DNA from: Larkinella soli
GTDB lineage: Bacteria; Bacteroidota; Bacteroidia; Cytophagales; Spirosomataceae
Reading direction: 5' to 3'
Length of the DNA: 64,000 nt
Assembly (NCBI RefSeq): GCF_003703975.1
Contig: NZ_QTJY01000004.1
Location: 124,001 to 188,000 of the forward strand
The first letter of the stretch is position 1; every line of letters begins with the position of its first letter. Positions 8,097 to 16,220 of this stretch are shown piece after piece. The notes below the pieces were generated by a model. The model was not told the origin of the DNA, ran no database searches, and saw only the letters and a list, made by a program, of their open reading frames with translations. The position numbers were made by a program, and so were the translations under genes.

Positions 8097-9158
8097 TCAG
8101 CGGGTCAGGCGGTGAAGGGGCCAGACGTCGGCGGGGACGCGGGTTTGTGAGCGCACGCCCTGAAGAATGTCTTCGAACGGCCGGTGGTAGTCGGCCAGAT
8201 TCGAGAACAGCACGATCAGGGTCTGCGTCTCCGAAATCCGAACCACGCAGTTGCTGAAGCCGCAGGTGCTGCCGGAATGAAAAAACGTCGGCGGTCCGTC
8301 CTTTGTTTCGGTGACGAACCAGCCCAGGCCGTAAGCGCTGCCGGTTAGTCCTTCGATGGGGCGCTGAATCCGGCGAAACGGTTCCTGCCGATCGATCAGC
8401 CGGTTGGTAGTCAGCGCGTCGGCCCATTTCCGGTAATCCGTCAGGGAGGTATAGAGGCAGCCGTCGCCTTTGGTGCCGCTCGTTATGCTCTGGTCGGAAA
8501 GCCGAATGCCGCCTTTTTCATCCAGGGCGTAGCCTATGCTCCGGTTCAGGATCGGTTTTCCCGGTTCATAGAAGGTGGTCCCGGTCATACCCAGCGGGGT
8601 GAAAACCGCTTCTTCCATCCATTCGGCATAAGGCCGGCCGGAGACTTTTTCAACGATCTGTTCGAGCAGGCAGAAGCCCGAGTTGCTGTACTGAAACCGG
8701 CTTCCAGGCTCGAAATAGGTGGCGTCCTGCGGTTTCAGCAGCTCGACGACCTCCCGGTCGAAAATCTGGTCTTTCCGCTCCGGCGCCTGCAGCGTTTCGT
8801 AGTCCCGAATACCGGAACTGTGCGTGAGCAGATGCCGGAGTTTTACTTTGCGGCCCACGGCGGGATTGAAATCCGGAAAAAACCGCAGCAGGTTGTCCTC
8901 CACCGACAGTTTGCCCTGCTTTTCGAGCAGCAGAATAGCCATCGCCGTAAACTGCTTCGACACGGAGGCCATGCGGAAGTTGGTTTCCGGCGTCACCGGC
9001 GTTTTCGTCTCCGGATTCGCCAGCCCATAGCCCCGCCGGAACACTTCCTTTCCGCCGATCATGACCAGCAGCGCCCCGCCGGGCCGGTCGGCCGGGAAGG
9101 CCCGACGCATGACGGCATCCAGAGCGGTTTCGAGGGGCTGTGCGGAGGCCGTCGGCAT
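8097..9158 (-). CDS. class C beta-lactamase-like serine hydrolase
   Basis: Serine hydrolase of the beta-lactamase/penicillin-binding fold (PF00144). SxxK is in MASVSKQFT, the tyrosine motif in QYSNSGF and the third motif in FHSGSTCG. Such proteins include esterases, D-aminopeptidases and beta-lactamases; the activity is not assignable here. The open frame starts MPTASAQ, which looks like the end of a signal peptide. The missing front lies just upstream: an ATG at 9193-9195 reads as MKRPERFFLLIT joined to MPTASAQ if one A of the A4 run (9189-9192) is removed. The gene is therefore either frameshifted in its signal peptide or affected by a one-base sequence error. Confidence 0.85.
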   Translation of the reverse strand: MPTASAQPLETALDAVMRRAFPADRPGGALLVMIGGKEVFRRGYGLANPETKTPVTPETNFRMASVSKQFTAMAILLLEKQGKLSVEDNLLRFFPDFNPAVGRKVKLRHLLTHSSGIRDYETLQAPERKDQIFDREVVELLKPQDATYFEPGSRFQYSNSGFCLLEQIVEKVSGRPYAEWMEEAVFTPLGMTGTTFYEPGKPILNRSIGYALDEKGGIRLSDQSITSGTKGDGCLYTSLTDYRKWADALTTNRLIDRQEPFRRIQRPIEGLTGSAYGLGWFVTETKDGPPTFFHSGSTCGFSNCVVRISETQTLIVLFSNLADYHRPFEDILQGVRSQTRVPADVWPLHRLTR

Positions 9159-9207
9159 GGTAATCAGCAGAAAAAACCGTTCAGGGCGTTTTCATAATAC
9201 TCGCAAG

Positions 9208-10845
9208 TCACCAGAACACCAAATATAGAACCGTCAGGATGCCGACGATGACGGCGGAACCGGCCACGAAGGAGGGCGTCACCCTAAACATCCGCTGGTC
9301 GACGTCGAGGCCTTTTTCATTCCGGTGGCTGGCCGGGTCGGTCAGCGTGACGATCACCATGAGGGCCACGTCGAGGCAGAACACCCACATCGTGCGGTGC
9401 AGGAAGGGAATCTCTGCGGCCTGAATGCCAAAACCGCCCAGCACCTCGGGCCAGAATTTCAGCAGCGTCGAGAGGGGAATGCTGATGATCGCAACGGTCA
9501 GGGCCGCCCGGGTAGTGGTCCGTTTCCAGAAAAAGCCCAGCAGGAAGATGGCGAACACGCCCGGCGTGATGAAGTTGGTGTATTCCTGAATGTATTGATA
9601 CACCTGATCGAACGACCGCAGCATGGGGGCGATGAGGATGGCGATGATGAACGACACGATGACCGCATACCGCCCCACCCGCACCAGCTTCCGCTCCGAG
9701 GCATCCTTGTCGAAGAACTTCTTATAAATGTCGAGGGTGAAGATAGTGGAGATGCTGTTGCACTTCCCGGCCAGCGAAGCCACCACGGCCGCCGTCAGGG
9801 CCGCGAACGCCAGCCCCTTCATGCCGCTCGGCAGCAGGTTCATCAGCACCGGGTAGGCGTTGTCGGGCCGGACGACGCCGTTAGCGCCGGTCATGGCGTC
9901 CTGAAAGGTGCCGTTCTGGTACAAGACGTAGGCCGAAATGCCCGGAATCACGACGATCAGCGGAATGAACAGTTTCAGGAAAGCCGCGAAGAGAATCCCA
10001 CTGCGGGCGGTTTTCAGGTCGGCTCCCAGCGCCCGCTGCACGATATACTGGTTACAGCCCCAGTAGTAGAGGTTGTTGATCCACATCCCGCCCAGCAGCA
10101 GCGACAGGCCCGGCAGGACGTTATACTGCGGGTGCCCTTTCTCGAAATACATGTGAAAATGCGTGTCGGCTTCTTTCCGCAGTGACAGCAGCCCGTTCCA
10201 GACCCCGCTGACGCCCACCTTGGTCGCCACCAGATCGAGCGCGAGATAGGTGACCACCAGGCCGCCACAGATCAGCACGACCACCTGAATCACATCGGTA
10301 TAGCCGATTACCTTCATACCGCCCAGGGTAATGAAAATGGCAAACACCGCCAGCCCGATGGTGCAGGCCGTGAACGAAATACCGGCCAGCGACTCAATGG
10401 CGATGGCTCCCAGGTAGAGAATGGAGGTCAGGTTGACGAGCACGTAGACGACCAGCCAGAAAATGGCCAGAATCGTGCTGACGGTGTCGTTATACCGCTG
10501 CGCCAGAAACTGGGGCATGGTATAGATTTGGTTTTTCAGGTAGATCGGGATGAAGTAGACCGCCACGATGATCAGCGTGGCTGCGGCAATCCATTCGTAG
10601 GACGAAATGGCCAGCCCCATCGCAAAACCGGAACCGGCCATGCCGATAAAATGCTCGGCGGAAATGTTGGAGGCAATCAGGGAGGCTCCGATGGCCCACC
10701 ACGTCAGCGACCCTTCCGCCAGGAAGAAATCTTTGGTACTCGTTTCCGCCCGTCGCCGACGGCGATAAATCCAGTAGCCATAGCCGGAAACGATGATAAA
10801 ATAAAGCAGAAACACCGCGTAATCGGCGGGCTGAAGGTGGTTCAT
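9208..10845 (-). CDS. SGLT-like sodium/solute symporter (SSS family)
   Basis: A 545-residue inner-membrane symporter with about 14 hydrophobic segments. FFLAEGSLTWWAIGASLIASNISAEHFIGMAG matches the sodium/sugar branch of the family (vSGLT-like). It precedes the serine hydrolase gene on the same strand with a 49-base gap. A sugar or polyol is the likely solute from the subfamily; the exact one is unknown. Confidence 0.9.
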   Translation of the reverse strand: MNHLQPADYAVFLLYFIIVSGYGYWIYRRRRRAETSTKDFFLAEGSLTWWAIGASLIASNISAEHFIGMAGSGFAMGLAISSYEWIAAATLIIVAVYFIPIYLKNQIYTMPQFLAQRYNDTVSTILAIFWLVVYVLVNLTSILYLGAIAIESLAGISFTACTIGLAVFAIFITLGGMKVIGYTDVIQVVVLICGGLVVTYLALDLVATKVGVSGVWNGLLSLRKEADTHFHMYFEKGHPQYNVLPGLSLLLGGMWINNLYYWGCNQYIVQRALGADLKTARSGILFAAFLKLFIPLIVVIPGISAYVLYQNGTFQDAMTGANGVVRPDNAYPVLMNLLPSGMKGLAFAALTAAVVASLAGKCNSISTIFTLDIYKKFFDKDASERKLVRVGRYAVIVSFIIAILIAPMLRSFDQVYQYIQEYTNFITPGVFAIFLLGFFWKRTTTRAALTVAIISIPLSTLLKFWPEVLGGFGIQAAEIPFLHRTMWVFCLDVALMVIVTLTDPASHRNEKGLDVDQRMFRVTPSFVAGSAVIVGILTVLYLVFW

Positions 10846-10932
10846 TCAGGTATAGGTTTAGACTTAAAGCTGCCAAAATAGAACTATTTCCACTTGGTTT
10901 CAACAGGCCTTCCGTTCCTTCTCCGATTTTCG

Positions 10933-11787
10933 CTACCTGTATACGAGGCAACCCCGTTGCTCCAGAGGCAAAAGCCAGTGGGGGTGGTTTAGATTTTTAT
11001 TCCAGCGAAGATCGAGCTTTTCCAGAAAGGGAAGGTGAAAAACGCCGTCGGGCAACACCTTAAGGTCGTTTCCCCGCAGATCGAGGTGAGTCAGGGCCGT
11101 TAGCCGGTCCAGGGTTTCGGGCAGCGTCGTCAGCCGGTTGTTTCGCAGGTTGAGTTCACGAAGTTGACTGCAACTGCCGAGGGACGCAGGCAGTTCGGCC
11201 AGCCGGTTGTTGGAGAAGTCGGCCTTTCGCAGGCCGATGAGTCGGCCGATGGTTTCCGGCAACGCGGTTAACCGGTTGCTCTGAACATGCAGTTCCCGCA
11301 GGTTGCCCAGATCGCCGACGGATTCCGGCATACGGCTCAGGGTGTTGTTATAAAGCCGCAGTTCCCGCAGACCGGCCAGATTGCCCAGCGTCTCCGGTAA
11401 GGTGGTCAGTTGATTGTCGCTCAGGTTCAGGTAGGCCAGCCGGGTCAGATAGCCCAGTGAATCCGGAACGGCCGTCAGCCGGTTATGGCTCAGATACAGG
11501 AAATACCGCAAAGCAGGCAGTTGGCCGAGGGCTTCGGGAAGCGCCGTCAGGGCATTATGTCCCAGATCCAGCGTATGAAGATGAACCAGTTGCCCGATGG
11601 CTTCCGGAATGCCGGTCAATCGGTTATCGCCCAGATTAAGAAATTCAAGGGCCGTCAGCTGCCACAGCGAATCAGGCAGGCTGGTCAGCCGGTTCCGGAA
11701 GGCGCTCAGGACCGTCAAATCGTTTGTTTGGGTAACCCATTCGGGTAATTCAGTAAGTTGCTGGTGGTCGAGATCGGCGGTTTTCAT
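10933..11787 (-). CDS. leucine-rich-repeat protein
   Basis: Nearly the whole protein is a run of about ten 23-residue leucine-rich repeats with the pattern LxxLxLxxNxLxxLPxxLGxL, including AVPDSLGYLTRLAYLNLSDN. One repeat (LPALRYFLYLSHNRL) has one extra residue. No signal peptide or membrane segment was seen, so the protein is probably cytoplasmic. The frame is open to 11847, but a promoter core at 11817-11824 falls within that extension, so the ATG at 11787 is used (284 residues). The repeats form a protein-binding surface; the partner is unknown. Confidence 0.85.
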   Translation of the reverse strand: MKTADLDHQQLTELPEWVTQTNDLTVLSAFRNRLTSLPDSLWQLTALEFLNLGDNRLTGIPEAIGQLVHLHTLDLGHNALTALPEALGQLPALRYFLYLSHNRLTAVPDSLGYLTRLAYLNLSDNQLTTLPETLGNLAGLRELRLYNNTLSRMPESVGDLGNLRELHVQSNRLTALPETIGRLIGLRKADFSNNRLAELPASLGSCSQLRELNLRNNRLTTLPETLDRLTALTHLDLRGNDLKVLPDGVFHLPFLEKLDLRWNKNLNHPHWLLPLEQRGCLVYR

Positions 11788-11816
11788 CGGGCGGTCGGTC
11801 CAATCAGGGGCAGATT

Positions 11817-11824
11817 CAAAGATA
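11817..11824 (-). promoter_or_regulatory. Bacteroidota -7 promoter element
   Basis: TATCTTTG on the minus strand, 29 bases before the ATG at 11787 of the leucine-rich-repeat gene. Confidence 0.5.
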
Positions 11825-11944
11825 GACGCCTTTCCCTTCCTGTTCAACTATGGTCCGGCGATCCGGCGATCGGATAGTAGGATAAACCAGTCCAGCCCGT
11901 ATCTTTAATGCGTTGAAACGAACCGATTTCTAAACCGCTTTCTC

Positions 11945-12742
11945 ATGAATTTATCCGCCCGCAAGCCTCTCGAAGGACTTCCCGTTCTTACCCTGATTGC
12001 CTTATTATTGAGTATTTACACCAGCGTTCGGGCGCAGGCCCAGGTGGGCGTCGGCACCAAACCGCCAAAAGATGCCCAGGTGCTGTTCGACGGCTCGCGA
12101 AAGATGCTGGACGAAAAATGGACCTACTGGGAAGGCCCGCGCTTTGCCGCCACCCCGCCTATCAAATGGACCATCGTGCCGGACCCGGTCGACAAAGGCA
12201 CTGTCCTGAACAGCAACGACCCCACGGCGGCCGGCGGCAAGTACGGTTCCGCCGACATCGTGACCAAACAGGCCTTTCGTGATTTCCGGCTCCACGTGGA
12301 GTTTCTGATCAGCAAGCCGGGGGGCAATAGCGGGGTGTATCTGCAAAACCGCTACGAAATTCAGGTGCTGGACGGCGATACCACCTCGCACGGCCTCGGG
12401 GCAGTCATCAACGAAACGCCTTCGCCCTACTATGCCTATAACGGCGTCGGAAAGTGGAACGCCTACGACATCGTGTTCCGGGCGGCCCGCTTCAAAGACG
12501 GCAAACGCGTCGAACCGGCCCAGGTGACGATGTATTTCAACGGGAAAAAGGTTCATACGAACCAGCCGATCAGCCAGGTCTGGGGTGGCCCTAACTCGGG
12601 CATCGACGGCGGGAACAACGGCGGCAAAGGCATTACCGATACCCCCGGCGGCCTCAAACTCCAGGCCGAAGGTCACGACGTGCTTTACCGCAACCTCTGG
12701 ATCAAAGAGTTGGACCTGAAAGAAAACAAAACGGATTTCTAA
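11945..12742 (+). CDS. secreted DUF1080 (3-keto-disaccharide hydrolase-type) protein
   Basis: A signal peptide (about residues 1-31, ending VRAQA) precedes a DUF1080 jelly-roll domain. Characteristic segments are VLFDGSRKMLDEKW, FRDFRLHVEFLISKPGGNSGVYLQNRYEIQVLD and the late GLKLQAEGHDVLYRNLWIKEL. Members of this family hydrolyse 3-keto-glycosides; related proteins are common in Bacteroidota beside Gfo/Idh/MocA enzymes. The weak core TATCTTTA at 11900-11907 may be its promoter. Confidence 0.88.
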   Translation: MNLSARKPLEGLPVLTLIALLLSIYTSVRAQAQVGVGTKPPKDAQVLFDGSRKMLDEKWTYWEGPRFAATPPIKWTIVPDPVDKGTVLNSNDPTAAGGKYGSADIVTKQAFRDFRLHVEFLISKPGGNSGVYLQNRYEIQVLDGDTTSHGLGAVINETPSPYYAYNGVGKWNAYDIVFRAARFKDGKRVEPAQVTMYFNGKKVHTNQPISQVWGGPNSGIDGGNNGGKGITDTPGGLKLQAEGHDVLYRNLWIKELDLKENKTDF

Positions 12743-12779
12743 CGGTGCCTATCCGAAACGCTGGGCAGGACCGGGCGGC

Positions 12780-13658
12780 TTACCGGAAGCTTTGGGTGAT
12801 GAACTCCAGCGCGGCCGGCAGGCCCGTCCGCCAGTACTCCCAGGTGTGGCCGCCGTCGCGGACGCGGTATTCATGCGGGATGTTCAGGTCGCGCATGAGG
12901 TTGTGAAGCAGCGAGTTACCCTTGTAGAGCAGTTGGTCGTCGTCCCCGCAGTCGAGGTAGAAACGGACGGCTTTCTTCCGGTTTTCGGGGAGTTTCTGCA
13001 CCAGATTCAGGATGCTGTTCTGGTTCCAGAAATCCGTGATCCGGTTGTCGCCCTCCTTCAGGTCGCCCATGGCCGAGCGATAGCGTCGGAGGTAGTCGGC
13101 AAGCGGCATCTCCCGGATCTGGTCATCCGTTCGGACGGCCGCGCTCAGGGCCGCGCAGGACCCGAACAGGTCCGGGTGATGCAGTGAATACAGCAGCGAC
13201 CCAAACCCGCCCATCGACAGGCCGGCCACCGCCCGGTAGTTCTTCTCGGTCCGGCAGCGGTAGTTCTTTTCAATGAACGGGATGAGTTCTTTGATGAAAA
13301 AGTCTTCGTACTGATACTTTCCGGCTGCGTTGTTCATGTAAAAGGTCATCTCCGCATCCGGCATTACCACGATCATCGGGGCGGCTTTCCCTTCCGCAAT
13401 GGCCTTATCGAGAATCTGTTGCAGGTTACCCGACTGAAGCCAGGCGATCTGCGTGTCGCCACCCCCGTGCAGCAGGTACAGGACAGGATAGCTTCGCCGG
13501 GAGGTTTCGTAGCCGGCCGGCAGATACAGGGCAAACTTCTTCTCCTTCTTCAGAATCGTGCTCGGAAGGCTCAGATCGTCGAATACCCGGCTTTCCTGCG
13601 CAAGGGCAGGGAGGGCGAGTAACAGAAAAACGAAAACACGGAATACGGCAGGCAGCAT
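12780..13658 (-). CDS. secreted esterase (esterase D/feruloyl-esterase-like alpha/beta hydrolase)
   Basis: Putative esterase family (PF00756). A signal peptide MLPAVFRVFVFLLLALPALAQ is followed by YPVLYLLHGGGD, the nucleophile elbow GLSMGG, an acid in the DCGDDD segment and the late histidine in DGGHTWEYW. The frame is open to a TTG at 13670; the ATG at 13658 puts the signal peptide at the start and is preferred. It starts 15 bases after the TonB-dependent receptor stop, so the two are probably co-transcribed. A role in removing ester groups from an imported glycan is possible from context. Confidence 0.88.
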   Translation of the reverse strand: MLPAVFRVFVFLLLALPALAQESRVFDDLSLPSTILKKEKKFALYLPAGYETSRRSYPVLYLLHGGGDTQIAWLQSGNLQQILDKAIAEGKAAPMIVVMPDAEMTFYMNNAAGKYQYEDFFIKELIPFIEKNYRCRTEKNYRAVAGLSMGGFGSLLYSLHHPDLFGSCAALSAAVRTDDQIREMPLADYLRRYRSAMGDLKEGDNRITDFWNQNSILNLVQKLPENRKKAVRFYLDCGDDDQLLYKGNSLLHNLMRDLNIPHEYRVRDGGHTWEYWRTGLPAALEFITQSFR

Positions 13659-13673
13659 AGTTACTCTCAAGGG

Positions 13674-16145
13674 TCAATAATCACTTTCGCCGACGTCCTT
13701 CGTCTTTTTCTTGGCTTGCCGCAGGCGGTAATTGAACGTCAGGTTCACCTGGCGGAGCCGGCCCTGGGAGTTGCTGTAAGTATAAAAATTCGGCCCTTCC
13801 GTGATGGTCCGGAACCGCCGGGAGTTGAATACGTCCAGGACGTTGAGCGTCAGCGTGGCATTGTTCTTCAGGATATCCTTGCTGACCGACAGGTCGAGCG
13901 TGGCCAGGGCTTTACGACGGCCCTGGGGCGTTTGCTGGGGCGCTTCGTAGTTGGCGCGGAGCTGTCCGTCGGTATTTTTCCAGAACGTAAACCGGTTCGT
14001 GGCCCGGACAAACCAGCTATAGGTGTCGGCCTTGAAGCTGTCGTCCAGGTTGTCGCCGTTGGTGATGGCCCGGAAGAAGTTGAAACTGCCGTCCATTTTC
14101 CACCAGCGGTAGAGGGAATATGAACTCGTGAATTCAGCGCCGTAGGAGTTCTCGGTCGCCAGGTTCTCCGGGCGGGTATTGGAGAAACCGTTTTCGTCGA
14201 CGCGCCGGATGCGGATGATCTTGCCCGTCGTATAGCGGTAATACAGCGACGAACTGATGGAGCCTTTTTCGAGGTATTTGATATGCCCCAGCTCGAAGGC
14301 GTCCGTAAATTCCGGGTTCAGGTCCGGGTTGCCGCTGAAGAAGTTGCGGTTATCGCTGAACGTCATGAACGGACTGAGGTCGTTGTACTGCGGCCGCCGT
14401 ACCCGCCGGCTGTAACTCACCTGCAGGGCGTGTTTGTTGGGCAGGTCGTAGGTGGCATGGACGCTTGGGAACAGATTGGCGTACTTGCGCGGGTTAACCT
14501 GATTGGTCTGTTTGAGCGTCGTCGTAACGCCCGTCCATTCGGCCCGGAGGCCGGCCTGGTACGAAAACCGGCGCGATTTGTTTCCGATAATCCCGTAGGC
14601 GGCATTGATGTTTTCCTCGTAAACGAAGTTGTTCGTCAGGCCGGGAATCGGCGTCCATCCGCCCCCGGCGATTTGCTCCCGCACCCAGTAGTCGTTGGTC
14701 ATGTCGCGGCTGCTGCTGCGGACACCGGCTTCGAACTTCCCTTCTTTCGCAAAGGGCTGCACGTAATCGATCTGTACCAGAAACTGCTTCTCTGTTTCGT
14801 CGTTGACCGAGCGCTGCAATACCGGCGGGATGCCCGACACGCCCCCGTCGGGCAGCAGGGTTTTCTGATTGAAATACTGATCGGAGCTTTCCCAGTTGTC
14901 GAGATACCGGACGTCGGCGTTCAGTTCATGGCCTTTGCGGGCAAAAGTACGCCGGTAACTGATGGCGTATTCGGAGTTCGGCTCGGTTTCGGTTTCGTCC
15001 TGCGTCCGGTAGGTGATGGTCTTTAAGTTGTCCAGCGAATTCAGGTAATCCCGGTAGCGGATGTCGGAAAACCGTTTGCCCTTGCTGATGCGCCAGGTGT
15101 AGGAGCCGGTCAGGATGTTGTTATCGTTGAAATAATAGTCGATCCCGGCCCGGGCGTTGTTGTTTTGTCCTTTGAGTTTGTTGTTGAAAGTCTGTTCGGT
15201 CAGGAAGGTCGAGTCGTTGCGGTATACCTCCTGGTACAGCGAACTGCGGCCGGGCGTATTGCGGTACGAAGCCGTGTAGTTGACGAAAAAGTTCAGGTTC
15301 TTCCGGCGGTAGTTGACGTTGGCGGCCGCCCCGAAGTTGGCCGGGTTACCGGTGATGATGTCGAAGGAGCCGTTGAAGCCTTCCTTCCGTTCTTTCTTGA
15401 GGATGATGTTGATGACCCCGCCCATGCCTTCGGCCTCATAGCGGGCGGAGGGGTTGGTGATGACCTCGACGCTTTCGATCATGCTGGCCTGCAACTGCTG
15501 CAAACCGCTGCCGCCCTTGAGGCTGACCAGCCCCGACGGCTTTCCGTCGATCAGGATGCGGACGCTGTTGCTGCCCCGCAGGCTCACGTTGCCCTCCACG
15601 TCGACGGCCACCGACGGCACGTTGCTCAGGATGTCGGCGGCTGTCCCGCCCGCGTTGGCGAGGTCTTTCCCGACGTTGAATATTTTCTTGTCCAGCGTAA
15701 ACTCCACCGAGCTTTTTTCGCCCTGCACCACCACCTCGTCGAGGGTTTTGCTGGAGGCCGAGAGCTTGATGGTCCCCAGATTCAGCGGGGCGGTTTCGGC
15801 CGCCAGCCGGATGTTCGATTTTTTGACGGATTTATAGCCGATGGATTCGAGCAGGGCGTAGTAGGTGCCGCCCGGAGCCTCGACGGTGAACTCCCCGGTT
15901 TCGGTCGTAATACCGCCGGCCACGAAAGAGCTGTCGGTCTGTTTGAACAGCCGGACGCCGGCGTAGACCACCGGCGAGTCGTTCTGAGCGTCGAGCAGCT
16001 TTCCGGTTACTTTAAATTTACCCCCGGTTTGGGCAAGGGCTGACGCGGCCGCGAGCAGCAGGACAAATAAGGCCGGCAGTGGTCGGGAACGCCCGCACGG
16101 AGGAAAGCCTGTAATAAGCGTTGAGCAGGTAAAACGTATTTTCAT
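13674..16145 (-). CDS. TonB-dependent outer-membrane receptor
   Basis: An 823-residue protein with a signal peptide ending SALAQ, an N-terminal carboxypeptidase-regulatory-like beta-sandwich (about residues 42-130), a plug domain (VQGEKSSVEF through GGVINIILKK) and a C-terminal barrel of the outer membrane beta-barrel protein 3 type. Unlike SusC proteins it has no SusD partner nearby. It lies between a glycosidase-like gene and an esterase gene on the same strand, which suggests uptake of a carbohydrate product; the ligand is unknown. Confidence 0.92.
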   Translation of the reverse strand: MKIRFTCSTLITGFPPCGRSRPLPALFVLLLAAASALAQTGGKFKVTGKLLDAQNDSPVVYAGVRLFKQTDSSFVAGGITTETGEFTVEAPGGTYYALLESIGYKSVKKSNIRLAAETAPLNLGTIKLSASSKTLDEVVVQGEKSSVEFTLDKKIFNVGKDLANAGGTAADILSNVPSVAVDVEGNVSLRGSNSVRILIDGKPSGLVSLKGGSGLQQLQASMIESVEVITNPSARYEAEGMGGVINIILKKERKEGFNGSFDIITGNPANFGAAANVNYRRKNLNFFVNYTASYRNTPGRSSLYQEVYRNDSTFLTEQTFNNKLKGQNNNARAGIDYYFNDNNILTGSYTWRISKGKRFSDIRYRDYLNSLDNLKTITYRTQDETETEPNSEYAISYRRTFARKGHELNADVRYLDNWESSDQYFNQKTLLPDGGVSGIPPVLQRSVNDETEKQFLVQIDYVQPFAKEGKFEAGVRSSSRDMTNDYWVREQIAGGGWTPIPGLTNNFVYEENINAAYGIIGNKSRRFSYQAGLRAEWTGVTTTLKQTNQVNPRKYANLFPSVHATYDLPNKHALQVSYSRRVRRPQYNDLSPFMTFSDNRNFFSGNPDLNPEFTDAFELGHIKYLEKGSISSSLYYRYTTGKIIRIRRVDENGFSNTRPENLATENSYGAEFTSSYSLYRWWKMDGSFNFFRAITNGDNLDDSFKADTYSWFVRATNRFTFWKNTDGQLRANYEAPQQTPQGRRKALATLDLSVSKDILKNNATLTLNVLDVFNSRRFRTITEGPNFYTYSNSQGRLRQVNLTFNYRLRQAKKKTKDVGESDY

Positions 16146-16220
16146 CTACAGTCAAAAGGGCTTAGGAGCAATATGGATAAAAACGTGAAAATTGGGTTGT
16201 TATACTCTTTTCATCCGAAG

